A stretch of 64,000 bases of DNA from Adiantum capillus-veneris (lineage: Eukaryota > Streptophyta > Polypodiopsida > Polypodiales > Pteridaceae): contig CM043959.1 of assembly GCA_014529385.2 (NCBI GenBank), positions 62,325,753 through 62,389,752 of the forward strand, in the 5' to 3' direction. Within the stretch, counting starts at the first letter, position 1, and each line of letters opens with the position of its first letter. A program made the translations under genes and the position numbers. Below, piece by piece: positions 44,681 to 55,232 of this stretch. The notes under the pieces were generated by a model that saw only the letters and a program-made list of their open reading frames with translations, was not told where the DNA came from and searched no databases.

Positions 44681-45640
44681 CTTCTTCCCATACAAACCAT
44701 TTAACCTTCCTTAGTAGTTGATAAATCACCTATGCAACATGAGAAAAGTGTGGAAACCAAATAAGATAAAATACACATGCACCTAAAAACCTTCAAAACT
44801 TTGTAACTGATGTGCATGTCTCTTTCATATTTTGCATAACTTCAACATTAGTTGGACTTGGTCATCTTCCATTTGGACCACCCATATGCCCCACAATTAA
44901 AACCTCTTTAGCACCAAAATTTGATTTCTCCCCTGAAAATGTCAAGTTAACTTCTTCAAGCTTGGATAAAATGATATCACAATTAGCAATATGTGGGGCA
45001 ACAAACTCTCGGCACCCCCTCTAATATTTTACCTCATCTTTGAGCCCTTCTTCACATCCCTTGATTGGTAGATCATTGATTAAAGGCATAGTAACATGAA
45101 GAGCACATCCTTACCAAACCAAGAGGTGTATGCATTGTAGTAAGATCCTTTTCCTCCAAAGCAAGATGAAGTTGATCATATCCTGAGTAAATATCACCCG
45201 TAGAGTATATAGATCTACCTACAAAGGCTTCAACAAACTCATCTACAATTGGACATGTACCTATATTGCAAATTATTACCTTATTGACTAGTTTCATGTC
45301 CTTAATGAACCTTAGGGTACCATTCTTCTTTGGAATAGTGAACCACCAATTAGAGTATGGTGTGCATGATGGTTCTAAAATACCCATCCATATCTTCTCT
45401 TTGAGCAAATCAATGAGCTTCGACAAGTGAGCTTTAGGTACTGGGATAGGACATAAACTCCATGGCATGTGAGGAGTAGTAAATATAACCATAGGAAAAA
45501 AAAACATTTGGATCTGCACACCCAATCTCACTTGGCTCAAAATCAAAGGCTCTACGATGATTTCCAAGAATCTTTTGAAATCACTTAACCTCCTCTTCCA
45601 TAAGTAAATCATCCTTCCCAATCTTCAGCTGCTTCAATGT
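44681..45640 (-). pseudogene. Gyp-host reverse transcriptase
   Basis: On the minus strand: PHMPWSLCPIPVPKAHLSKL, KIWMGILEPSCTPYSNWWF, PKKNGTLRFIKDMKLVNKV, STGDIYSGYDQLHLALEEKD and TMHTPLGLVRMC. After a damaged stretch come LSKLEEVNLTFSGEKSNFG, LIVGHMGG, RFLGACVFYLIWFPHFSHVA and KVKWFVWEE. It stops at the Cop-A LTR and continues at 25937. The catalytic FLDD segment falls in the damaged part near 45060 and is not seen. Confidence 0.85.
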
Positions 45641-46480
45641 CTCTTTAGTGAATTTATGCCCAATGTGCTTTGGTGAATCTCTCAGCATAGGCTGTCAAGA
45701 ATCTTTCTCTATCATTCCATCACTTCCTTCTAGCAAAGGTGTATCCACTAGCCTCACCTTTTTTGCAACACATTTATTTTTTGTCTCTACTTGGACTTCA
45801 ACTGCTTCACCCAAATCCTCCTTCATATGTGTAAGTGCCTTGCACTTTAACAATGGGTAAAAGCATGTATTGGTGGTACCACTTTTTGCACCTTTTGGTG
45901 GTACCCTTTAAAAAAAGTGGGGACCGGTAAATTCTTGCAAAAAAAATCAAAACTTGTTGGAATTTATAGTTTTAGACTCTACATGAAAAAATATATCCAT
46001 TGATATATAACATGCTAGTTTATTTTACATGTAACACATGAAGATGGAGCTTGTAAAAAAGTGCTACCAAAGGAGTGTCCAAGACACCCCTTTTTGGTAC
46101 CATCAATACATGCTTTGGCCCCAATGTTAGTTCCGCTTTGTAATCAGCATTTCTTGACCTCCTCTAGCTATGACATAGTATTCACACAAGAGACCTCTTT
46201 AAAGATTCTTGAAATAACATCGTTTACTGGTTCATGCCCTTCACATCCTTGTAATTCACTTTGAGTATTTAAAACATATTGCTTTTTCCATTTAGGTAGC
46301 TCGTTATACTTTTTGTATGACACTAAACCCTCAAATATTAAAGACAAAGTCTCTCTTTGCAAGAACTTTCCCTCCTTTGTACCACCATAGTCCTACTCTA
46401 TAGTGGCAACCCAAGAAAATACTATGAAAACCTGTGTCCCCTGAATACTTTACATGTCTTTGGCAATGGATGATCACGTA
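45641..46480 (-). pseudogene. Gyp-host spacer between protease and RT
   Basis: Decayed coding text includes FEGLVSYKKYNELPKWKKQY near 46300 and LGPKHVLMVPKRGV near 46090. A short repeat (TTTTTGGTACCA/TGGTGGTACC words) occurs around 45870-46110. The rest is not assignable. Confidence 0.55.
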
Positions 46481-47380
46481 GGCTATCTTTTTTTTGACAT
46501 AATCAACATGTACAATAAAAAACTAAATAGTCATTTTACTATCCCTGCTTTGGATCCTTGTAGAGGTTGAGCCATCATCTAACATCTTTTTTTCCATGTG
46601 CATGGCTATAATGTATGGAAATCCCAATAATCTAAGTAGATTGGAGGAATGCTCCAGTATAAAAAAGTTTTGTGCACCACAAACATCCCCAATAGTTACC
46701 TTAACATTTGCACATGCACCATAAAGATTGCTTGGAAGCATATTGGTAACTCAAATCCACCAACAATGGTCCACATTAATAGGACACTTTCCTTTTTGAT
46801 GCAAGCTCTTTGCCATGAGATTGATTTTTGACCCATGGTCCACAAGTGCTAATATTGGCTCTTCAATGTCCCCAATCTTCACAATGGTTTTTGTTATTGC
46901 TCTAGCCCAACGAGTCCTGGAAAAGTGACTCCTAGGTACAATTTCCTCATCTCCCTCTTTAGTAAAATGAACATTTCTAACCTCAAGTATAATTGGATTT
47001 GAGACCACCATAGTCTTTGAATTTTCATCTTCAAATTCCTCTTCATAGGGATCCCAAATTGACTCAATGTGATGAATCATTTGGCTCTTAACTACATTAG
47101 GTTCTTGCTCACTTGGTATCTAATGTTTCCTCTTGATAATGTCAATAATCTCCTCATGAAACTCATGCTTGACAATACCCAATATGTCACCCAACTTGAG
47201 CTCCACCTTGCTATTGAAAATGCACTCTTCAAAAACCTTATTTAGAACTGTAGCCAATTGTGAGGTCCCCAACCTCAGAAGATTGGGGCGACTTGATAGT
47301 TGGTCTTCCTTTATTCTCAAGCTCCATTTAAGACACCCTAATCCGTTTCCACAAAGGAGAGATATGAGTAACAAAAGATA
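46481..47380 (-). pseudogene. Gyp-host gag end and aspartic protease
   Basis: The minus strand reads NSKVELKLGDILGIVKHEFH (47120-47220, end of gag), then WDPYEEEFEDEN. The protease follows: IVKIGDIEEPILALVDHGSK with INLMAKSLHQKGKCPIN after it (active site Asp-His-Gly near 46830-46845, as seen in this Ty3 lineage), then GACANVKVTIGDVCGAQNFF near 46690. Stops separate the blocks. No gag N-terminus or LTR was identified to the right. Confidence 0.75.
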
Positions 47381-47384
47381 GAAA

Positions 47385-47880
47385 TTCCTCTATACATCGT
47401 GATCGTGGTTGTAAGGGTCATACGCGACATGCTAGGTCGATAACCAAGAGAATTCAATGGGAGCTAATTCCTATTTCATAAGGATTAAATCTCATTGATA
47501 TACTTTGGATCTATAAACAACACCTTTTTTTTCACGTTTAAGAGGCACGATCACCATTCATAAATCATAACTGTGATATGAGACTTATGCTTAACTAACT
47601 AGTAGTCTTGTGAAAAGTGCCCAACTAATCGGGTCGACCATCCATAGACATAGATCCATTTGGATACTACTCTCCTACTTTCCACACCACACTCACCTAT
47701 TCTTCTTGTTTTCTAATTAATGCCACATTTTACAAAAAATGTTCCTTTACTAATTTCCAACATAGTTTCTTTCATATAGCCTTTCAAGCACCACCAAAAC
47801 AATTCAAACAAGTCCTAATGAAGACATTCCTATATTTCAACAAAAAGAATTATCAAAATTTGACATTAGTTTTCCACTAT
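47385..47880. repeat. Dispersed non-coding repeat related to 29516-30060
   Basis: Shared ordered words: CGCGACATGCTAGG, CACTCAC, CTTGTTTTCTAATTA, AAAAAATGTTCCTTT, ATTTCCA. It may be LTR or leader sequence of an otherwise lost element. Confidence 0.5.
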
Positions 47881-48735
47881 GCATAGACTTTCTCATTTTA
47901 ATCAACACATCCTTTGTAAAGGATGTACTTATTCACCCACCACAATTGGTGCAACTTTCACAAGGCATGGGCATTTCGATAACTGCAAGGCATCTCGCTA
48001 ATCGTTGTTGCGCGCATTTTGAGAACCCCATTTTTTGTAAATTTTTAGACCAAAAGGCATCACCCTATATGAAAATGTGTCTCACTCTGTTGCAAAATCC
48101 AATTTATGTTGATCATCTCGTTTTATGGTCAATTGATTGTAGCTTGAGAACCCATCTAAGAAACTATAAGCTTATTTATCTCCAACTCGTTCGATCACAT
48201 GATCTGTTATCAATAGAGGATAGTTTTCTCTGATGGTAGCAGAATTTACTTATTTGAGGTTCACAGAGACCCGTAACTTTCCATTCTTTTTGGACACTAC
48301 CACAATTGGGGACACTGAATTGGTGTGTTCAATCTCATAGATAAACTCAGTATCCTTGAGTTTGTCTATCTCCTCCTTAATATTTTTGGCAAATGTCTCA
48401 TTGTACGTATAAGGTCGTTAATTGGTATGTTCAATCTCATAGATAAGGTCGTTAATTGGTGTGTTCAATCTCATAGATAAACTCAGTATCCTTGAGTTTG
48501 TCTATCTCCTCCTTAATCTTTTTGGCAAATGTCTCATTGTACGTATAAGGTCGTTAATTGCACGGTTTGGCATCACTCTTAAGGGGTATCGTGTGTTGAA
48601 ATTTTTTGGATCTATTCCATTTAGATCCTTGTACGATCATACAAACACAGCTTTATATTGTCGGAGTGTCACTATTAATAGCTGCTCTTCCTCTCCCGTG
48701 AAGTCCATGGCAATGTATGATGGCTGAGAATCCTC
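47881..48735 (-). pseudogene. Ty3 reverse transcriptase fragment (separate element)
   Basis: The minus strand reads MDFTGEEEQLLIVTLRQYKA, SYKDLNGIDPKNFQHTIPLR, NETFAKNIKEEIDKLKDTEF, IYEIEHTNSVSPIVVVSKKN, GKLRVSVNLK and, near 48110-48060, DQHKLDFATE then FSYRVMPFGLK. It differs from the Gyp-host RT. A direct duplication of about 136 bp (48321-48456 versus 48457 onward) plus a shorter third copy disrupts it. Confidence 0.72.
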
Positions 48736-48744
48736 TCCTAGCTC

Positions 48745-49867
48745 AAGGAATCTACATGATCTACAAAGATTTATTGGTATCTGTGCATACGATAGGTGCT
48801 TCATAACTAAATTCTCCCAAATAGCAGGACCACTATATTACTTGACAAAGAAAAAGTTTAGGACATATAGAGTGCTAAAGATCAAACTGCTTTTGACAAG
48901 CTTAAAGAAAAGCTTACCTCTCAACATGTGCTTACACTACCAGATCTCTCAAAAAACCATTTGAGGTCCAATGTGACTCTTGTGGAGATTTCCTTGGAGA
49001 AACTTTGCTTCAAGAAGGGCATGCCATAGCATATGAGAGTCCAAGAATTAATTCCAATGAGTGAGTATTGGGCATCTACGAGAAGGAGCTACTAGTTTTC
49101 CTACATGCCCTCGACACTTGGAAGCACTATCTATTGGGGACTCCATTCATCTTACGAATGGACTACCAGAGTCTCAAGTACTTCATGATGCAAACCAAGC
49201 TCTCCGACAAAAAAATGAGGTGGGAAAATTTTCTTTCACAATTCAATTTTCATATTTCTCACATTGCTGGCAAGCACAATCAAGTAGCTGATTCACTATC
49301 GCAACGGACAAGAGCTAATGCCGTATCCATAGGAACTCACAATGATCTATCTTCTATGATAGATGAGTATGCTATTAACCCCAATTTTTAAGATGTAATT
49401 TCAGCCCTTGCCTTAGGGAAGAAAGAAGAACCATTCACCTTGCAAGATGGTTATCTTCTCTATGGCAATAGGCTATGTGTTACTCCCTCTTTCCGTGAGA
49501 AACTGATGTATGAATCCCATGCTCCTCCCTATGCGGGGCATCGAGGGATTCATCCTACCCTTAGCAGCGTAGAGACATATTTCTATTGGCCTACCATGAA
49601 GACGGACATATATTAAGACTATGTGTCAAAATGTGTCGTATACCAAAAGACAAAGCATGATAGGGGGAAGCAACTTGGATTGCTCCAACCTTTGCGAATT
49701 CCTAATTCACCATGGGAGAGCATCTTATGGAATTTATCTTTGGATTACCCAGGTCCATCCATGGGAATACGGGAATATGGACAATAATAGACAGGTTTAG
49801 TAAACAAGCATATTTTATACCTGTCAAAAAGACTATTAAGGAACACTAAATGGCAACCCTCTTCATA
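48745..49867 (+). pseudogene. Gyp-A2: RNase H and integrase N-terminal part
   Basis: A second member of the Gyp-A family. It opens SRNLHDLQRFIGICAYDRC and runs through YEKELLVFLHALDTWKHYLL, GTPFILRMDYQSLKYFMMQT and ISHIAGKHNQVADSLSQRT (better preserved than Gyp-A). Integrase follows (YESHAPPYAGHRG, ETYFYWPTMKTDIY, KCVVYQKTKHDRGKQ). As in Gyp-A the last zinc Cys is replaced, here by Tyr. It is interrupted at 49867 by a probable solo LTR. No LTRs of its own remain. Confidence 0.85.
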
Positions 49868-50794
49868 TGTCACGGGAACCGAATAATAGAGATAGACAGC
49901 AAAACATAGGAAGAAATCTTTGTATTGATAGTGTTTGATACAACAGAGGAGCAATTGAATATATATATGGGCGCACTCCGTTGTACGGAGCTCGAACCTC
50001 CCGACCACCCCCGAGCTTCAATTCGCTTGCATGCAGCGTCTCACTCGCACTCGCACTCTCACTCTCACTCGCACTCGCACTCGCAGAAGAGAGAATGGTG
50101 AATCACCCCCAAAACGCACCACCCGTCCTTCTATTCTCCTCCAAAAAGCCTGCGACCTCTTAAAATAGCCGCTTTTCTATTTTTGGCGCTTGGTCGACTC
50201 GACTTGTGCGCCAATATACCTGCGAGAACAAGGTAAAAAAACGTGATCGCGAAGCGATCCGTAGAGGTTAGTTTTTTTTTTTTTTTTTAAGTCCACAATT
50301 TTTCAGCTGTCTTCAACTGAACATAACTCCCAAACGGAGCCAAAACAGCCCAAGTCCGTCTCATACAATCTTGTTGCCCTCGCTGCGCTCTTCGACGGCT
50401 ATGTGATGGAAAATTTCCATAGCCTGCTCCGATTTGCTGAAAATCAACCTGCAAAACAGCATTTTCTACAAAAACGATGCAAAAACAGCAAATCCAACTT
50501 TTTTTCTTAATCTTTGGCCTTCAACGAGCATCAAAACATCAACATCTCTAAAGACTCAAAGAACCAAAGTTGTTCCTTATAACGCAGGCTTCAATCGCTT
50601 CATACATCACTTTTTCAAAATCCCACGTTAACGCCTTCAAAAATGCCCCAGAAAGTGCCTTCCGGATCAAAAAATTTTATCGGACGAAAACAATCCACAC
50701 ATCCTTCTACATAGTGGACTAACTTTAAAATGACAAAAACTTCCTAGAAAACAAAATTTATTACTAAAACACCTCGAAATCAAGTCTTGTTACA
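49868..50794 (-). mobile_element. Probable solo LTR of another retrotransposon
   Basis: A 927-bp unit has TGTCACGGGAAC and ...CTTGTTACA ends and a perfect 5-bp duplication TCATA (49863-49867 and 50795-50799), inserted in the Gyp-A2 integrase. There is no internal coding sequence, so a solo LTR left by recombination fits best. ATATATATA near 49958 with the end close by suggests minus orientation (promoter upstream of a short R-U5). It contains CACTCG repeats near 50040-50085 and a poly-T run near 50272-50288. Confidence 0.82.
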
Positions 50795-50799
50795 TCATA

Positions 50800-50945
50800 T
50801 CCCAAATTTGAACACCATGTCTTGCCAACATCAATAGTGCCAGATAGAGATCCTCAAATGAACAATAATTTTTGGAAGAGTCTCTTTGAGAAACTAGGTA
50901 CTAGGCTTAATTTCTTTTCTTTGGATCTTATAAATCTACAAGAAG
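50800..50945 (+). pseudogene. Gyp-A2 integrase, continuation
   Basis: It resumes after the solo LTR with the text matching Gyp-A around the second catalytic Asp: GCCAGATAGAGATCCTCAAA at 50840. This is the uninterrupted version of the site that carries the MITE in Gyp-A. It ends in decayed sequence near 50945. Confidence 0.8.
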
Positions 50946-51104
50946 AACACACAAGAGTACACTAAGTGCTTGTTGAGGGTATTGTGCACATAGAAAAGTT
51001 TAAGTGAATCGAGTTGTGTTGTACCTTACTAACTCCCCGAGTGTGGAAATAGCTTCCCTCACTTTTTTGTCCCGGCATATGGACATACTCACCGAAAAAA
51101 TGAA
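50946..51104. other. Junction between Gyp-A2 and CACTA-1
   Basis: Short stretch with no recognised element end. Confidence 0.3.
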
Positions 51105-52495
51105 CTACAACTTGAATACGTGCATGGGATCCAAGAGGTTTTGTATTTTCCTTCCACCATGGAAGCTTAAAAATATGGAATACCTTGAAATAGCTTTTGG
51201 TGGAGTAGTGGGGGCCGGATCATTGTTGAAGTGCTCTTCGCAAATAAGTTTCCAATCTGCCATCATGTGCTTTAGTGGCATCTTCCCATTTGTTGGAGCC
51301 TTGTATTTTCTATGACCTTGGGACAAAAAATGATGGATTTTTTTATAAATTACCTTGCGCAAGGCATCTGGCCTCTCCGTAACCAATGATGGCCCGCAAG
51401 TAGGATGAGCATTGTAGCCTGATGTGCACAACCTTGCACACATATCACATTGTTAGAGAGAAGCTTCAAACTCCAAATGGTAACCAGAAAGAAAAATGAA
51501 AATAACATACCAAAAATTTCTCCAAGAAAATGATAGTCATGCATAGTCCACATAAGGATTCCCCTCACAATGGCTTCTCTTCTCTCCTTTGAAAGTGATA
51601 CATCTATAGCGGGGATACCTCTCCATAACTCCTCCAACTCCTTGATGAGGCGTTCAAGGTAGACATCAATATTTTCCATCTTGTACATCCCTGGCACAAG
51701 CAAGGAAAGAAGTATATCTCCCTTCTTGGTTGTCCCCCATGGTGGAATATTGTAGTTGATGATCACCACCGACCAAGTGCTCCAAGAAGTGGACTTGGTG
51801 CCAAAGGGATTGATACGATTGCTTGCTAGAGCAAGCCTCAAATGTTGGGGCTCTAGCCGAAACTTTGGCCAGTGAGTCTCTATGTGCCTCTATGCAGGTG
51901 AATCAGGAAAAGGTGAATCAACAAAAGGACATGTATCATTCCATCAGTTGAGCGGTGGTTGGCATGCCATGTGAGAAGCTCCATCATAGACCTGCTTTTA
52001 AACATGTGTTCAATGAGAGGGATTAGTGGAAAATGTCTCAATATTTTGCGGGGTAAGTGGGCCCGCTCACTCCGGTTTTGTAGGGTGCTTCCCTGCACAC
52101 AAAACATCATGAGGTAGCATTTGTATGTCCATTGCGGTGAAGTATGTAATTGTTGACACACACATGGATGCGCTCATACTCCATGCCAAGGGTAGTGACA
52201 TACGATCTAGCTCCTTGGAAATTTGGAGGCATGTGGTGATCTTTAGGATGCATTTTACCCATCAGTCTACAAACAAAAAGATTATTAGGACAAATACAAG
52301 TCCATGCCATTAAGGAAGTGCCTTGTATTAAAAGCCATATATAGAACTCACCCAAGGAGTGTATCTACATTTGCATTGATTCAACCCAATTTCTCTTGCA
52401 AGTGTAGGACTTTCAATGATGTCCTGAGCATCGAGTACTGTGCACCCTCGTAAAGAGGTGTTCGAACACTCGATATCAACTTGTCCTTTGTTGCT
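51105..52495 (-). pseudogene. CACTA-1: TNP2-type transposase relic (Transposase_21)
   Basis: On the minus strand: PKDHHMPPNFQGARSYVTTL, GMEYERIHVCVNNYILHR (52270-52160), PRKILRHFPLIPLIEHMFKS, RLALASNRINPFGTKSTSW, SVVIINYNIPPWGTTKKGD, LVPGMYKMENIDVYLERLI and GILMWTMHDYHFLGE. A probable intron region follows, then TSGYNAHPTCGPSLV and LLDPMHVFK near 51115. Motif order matches CACTA-2. It is cut on the right by the CACTA 5' end at 52496, and the C-terminal domains are absent. Confidence 0.85.
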
Positions 52496-52555
52496 CACTA
52501 CAAGAGGCTATTCATATTAGCGACGCTCACACAGCAACGCCTTAAAAGAAAAATC

Positions 52556-52617
52556 CCGGCGTCGCTATGAGCATCGCAAATTTCTTTGTAAATTTGCGAC
52601 GCTCATAGCGATGCCGG
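52556..52617. repeat. Subterminal hairpin in truncated CACTA end
   Basis: 28-bp arms around a CTTTGT loop, with GCGTCGC/GCGACGC words. It matches the hairpin at 54225-54286. Confidence 0.9.
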
Positions 52618-52699
52618 CTGGGATAAAAAAATAACCGAGCGCGCCCAAAAACTAAGATCTCAGATTTGAGTTTTTCGACGCCCTCAAGCAAGGAGCAGG

Positions 52700-52704
52700 T
52701 AACG

Positions 52705-52748
<44 letters not shown>

Positions 52749-52889
52749 CTTTTCCACACACACACACACGAGGAGAGGAAGGAGAGCCAGGTATGCTCCT
52801 TCCCTCTCCTCATTCTCATGTTCCCTTCCCCTCTTTCTCTCTCCCTCTCTCTCTCTCTCACACACACATACACACACACACATAGTGTT

Positions 52890-52947
<58 letters not shown>

Positions 52948-53150
52948 AACATAAACAAAAACGCACACACACATTGAGAGAGGAAAAGAGAGAGAGAGCA
53001 TGCATAAACAAAAAATGCACGCATTGAGAGAGGAAAAGAGAGAGAGAACATGCATAAACAAAAAACGCACACATTGAGAGAGGAAAAGAGAGAGAAAACA
53101 TGCATACAATCCAAAAAAACGCACACACATTGAGAGAGAAAGAGAGAGAA
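52700..53150. repeat. CT/GA microsatellites and 53-bp minisatellite, copy in truncated end
   Basis: (CT)n near 52708-52745 and (GA)n near 52893-52942 are complementary and could fold together. ATTGAGAGAGGAAAAGAGAG units recur at about 53-bp spacing from 52973 to 53150. Confidence 0.9.
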
Positions 53151-53579
53151 ACTAATTTAACGTCGTAGGAAACTAATTAAAATTAAAAGACCTAAAGATC
53201 TAGCCGACGAAGAGTTGAACTCAAGACCTATTATTCAAGAGGGAAATGGCATAATCAATCTATCATACTTGGCATGGGTGATAGAAAGGTTATACCATTT
53301 ATCTCTTTTTATTGGCACACACATCCACACACGCGTACACACACAAGAAGAAGAGAGTTATAACGTCGTAGGAAACTATCTTAAAAGACGTTAAAGATTA
53401 GGTTAGATGTAGACTTACGTTAAACTAGATTTAGGTTTATTTAAGTTAAATTAGATTAGATTTATGTTTATTTTTAACTAGATTTACGTTTATGTACGCT
53501 AGATTTAGATTTACGTTATATTAGATTAGATTTAGGTCTCCATAGACTGCGATGCCTGCATGAAGCGGGTGAAGAAAGC

Positions 53580-54164
53580 TATGTCATGTTGGCTGATTGC
53601 AATGAACCTTCATGTTACAAGGAAGCAGTGCAAATGAAGGACTCCGGGAATTGGCAATTGGCCATGCAGTCAGAGATGACAGCTCTGCATAAAAACAAGA
53701 CAAAGAAGCTAGTTAAATTACCACAGGGCAAAAAGGCTCTACCTTGTAAATGGGTTTACAGGTATAAGATCACCGCTCATGATAGTCAGCCAAAGTACAG
53801 AGCAAGGCTTGTTGCCAAGGGCTTTAAGCAAGAACAAGGCATTGACTTTGATGAATTCTTCTCTCCGGTGGTCAAGATGACTACATTGAGATGCTTTCTT
53901 GCATTGGTTGCCATATTAGATTTGGTGTTGCACCAAATGGATGTCAAGACAACGTTCTTGCATGGTGATTTAGATGTGGAAATTTACATGCAGCAGCCAG
54001 AAGGGTTTGTTGAGAAAGCCAAGGAAGATTGGGTATGCCAGTTGTTAAAGAGTCTTTATGGCTTAAAACAATCACCGAGGGCATGGTACCGTAAATTCCA
54101 CAAGTTTATGCTTTCTCAAGGCTACAAACGTAGTGAGTTCGATCACTGTCTATATACAAAGAAG
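53580..54164 (+). pseudogene. Copia reverse transcriptase fragment between two CACTA ends
   Basis: This open frame of about 195 codons (from 53586) holds copia RVT_2 motifs: MLADCNEPSCYKEAVQ, NWQLAMQSEMTALHKN, LPQGKKALPCKWVYRYK, KYRARLVAKGFKQEQGIDFD, FFSPVVKMTTLR, HQMDVKTTFLHGDLDVEIYM, QQPEGFVEK and LKSLYGLKQSPRAWYRKF. It stops at DHCLYTKK, before YVDD. It is free of stops, unlike the other copia remnants here. It differs clearly from Cop-A/B. Both ends are cut by CACTA sequence, and no continuation is seen after 62182. Confidence 0.88.
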
Positions 54165-54224
54165 CACTACAAGAGGCTATTCATATTAGCGACGCTCACA
54201 CAGCGACGCTCAAAAAAAAGATTC

Positions 54225-54286
54225 CCGGCATCGCTATGAGCGTCGCAAATTTCTTTGTAAATTTGCGACGCTCATAGCGACGCCGG
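54225..54286. repeat. CACTA-2 5' subterminal hairpin
   Basis: Arms 54225-54252 and 54259-54286 pair over 28 bp with one mismatch around a CTTTGT loop. Each arm carries ATGAGCGTCGC or its complement. Confidence 0.9.
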
Positions 54287-54373
54287 CTGGGCTAAAAAAA
54301 TAACCGAGCGCGCCCAAAACCTCAGATCTCAGATCTGAGTTTTTCGGCGCCCTCAAGCAAGGAGCAGGTAACG

Positions 54374-54374
<1 letters not shown>

Positions 54375-54437
<63 letters not shown>

Positions 54438-54586
54438 CTTCTCCACACACACACACACACACACGAGGAGAGGAAGGAGAGCCAGGTATGCTCCTTCCCT
54501 CTCCTCATTCTCATGTTCCCTTCCCCTCTTTCTCTCTCCCTCTCTCTCTCTCTCCCACACACACATACACACACACACATAGTGTT

Positions 54587-54638
<52 letters not shown>

Positions 54639-54870
54639 AACAAAAACAAAAACGCACACACACATACATAAACAAAGAATGCGCACACACATTGAGAGAG
54701 GAAAAGAAAGAGAGAGCATGCATAAACAAAAACCGCACGCATTGAGAGAGGAAAAGAGAGAGAGAACATGCATAAACAAAAAACGCACACATTGAGAGAG
54801 GAAAAGAGAGAGAAAACATGCATACAATCCAAAAAAACTCACACACATTGAGAGAGAAAGAGAGAGAAAC
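54375..54870. repeat. CACTA-2 CT/GA microsatellites and minisatellite
   Basis: (CT)n at about 54378-54434, (CA)n, then (GA)n at 54589-54634, followed by about 53-bp units with ATTGAGAGAGGAAAAGA and CATGCATAAACAAAAA to about 54870. This is the second copy of the array at 52700-53150. Confidence 0.9.
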
Positions 54871-55232
54871 TAATTTAACGTCGTAGGAAACTAATTAAAA
54901 TTAAAAGACCTAAAGATCTAGCCGACAAGGAGTTGAACTCAAGACCTATTATTCAAGAGGGAAATGGCATAATCAATCTATCATACTTGGCATGGGTGAT
55001 AGAAAGGTTATACCATTTATCTCTTTTTATTGGCACACACATCCACACACGCGCACACACACAAGAAGAAGAGAGTTATAACGTCGTAGGAAACTATCTT
55101 AAAAGACGTTAAAGATTAGGTTATATGTAGACTTACATTAAATTAGATTTAGGTTTATTTTTAAGTAGATTTACGTTTATTTATGCTAGATTTAGATTTA
55201 TGTTATATTAGATTAGATTTAGGTCTCCATAG

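Larger units (their letters stand above)
52496..53579 (+). mobile_element. Truncated CACTA 5' end (extra copy)
   Basis: It starts CACTACAAGAGGCTATTCAT and is nearly identical to 54165-55266: GCGACGCTC subterminal words, a 28-bp-stem hairpin, CT and GA tracts, a 53-bp minisatellite, TTTAGGTTTA-rich sequence, then the first codons of the captured HMA exon (CDACMKRVKKA). It ends abruptly at about 53579, where copia coding sequence begins. Long Leu/Ser and Arg/Glu frames here are translated microsatellite. Confidence 0.88.

Noticed and set aside
50930-50950. TCTACAAGAAGAAC as the lost CACTA-1 terminal repeat
   Set aside because: The stretch aligns with the Gyp-A integrase text around YHPQTDG, so it is decayed Gyp-A2 sequence.
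52542-53130. Long open frames of Leu/Ser, Cys/Val and Arg/Glu repeats on both strands (also 54234-54848 and 18639-18992)
   Set aside because: They are translations of CT/GA/CA microsatellites and a 53-bp minisatellite, open in several frames at once.
53160-53300. tRNA-like gene (GTTGAACTCAAGACC segment)
   Set aside because: No cloverleaf could be drawn by eye, and the stretch is duplicated within the CACTA ends.
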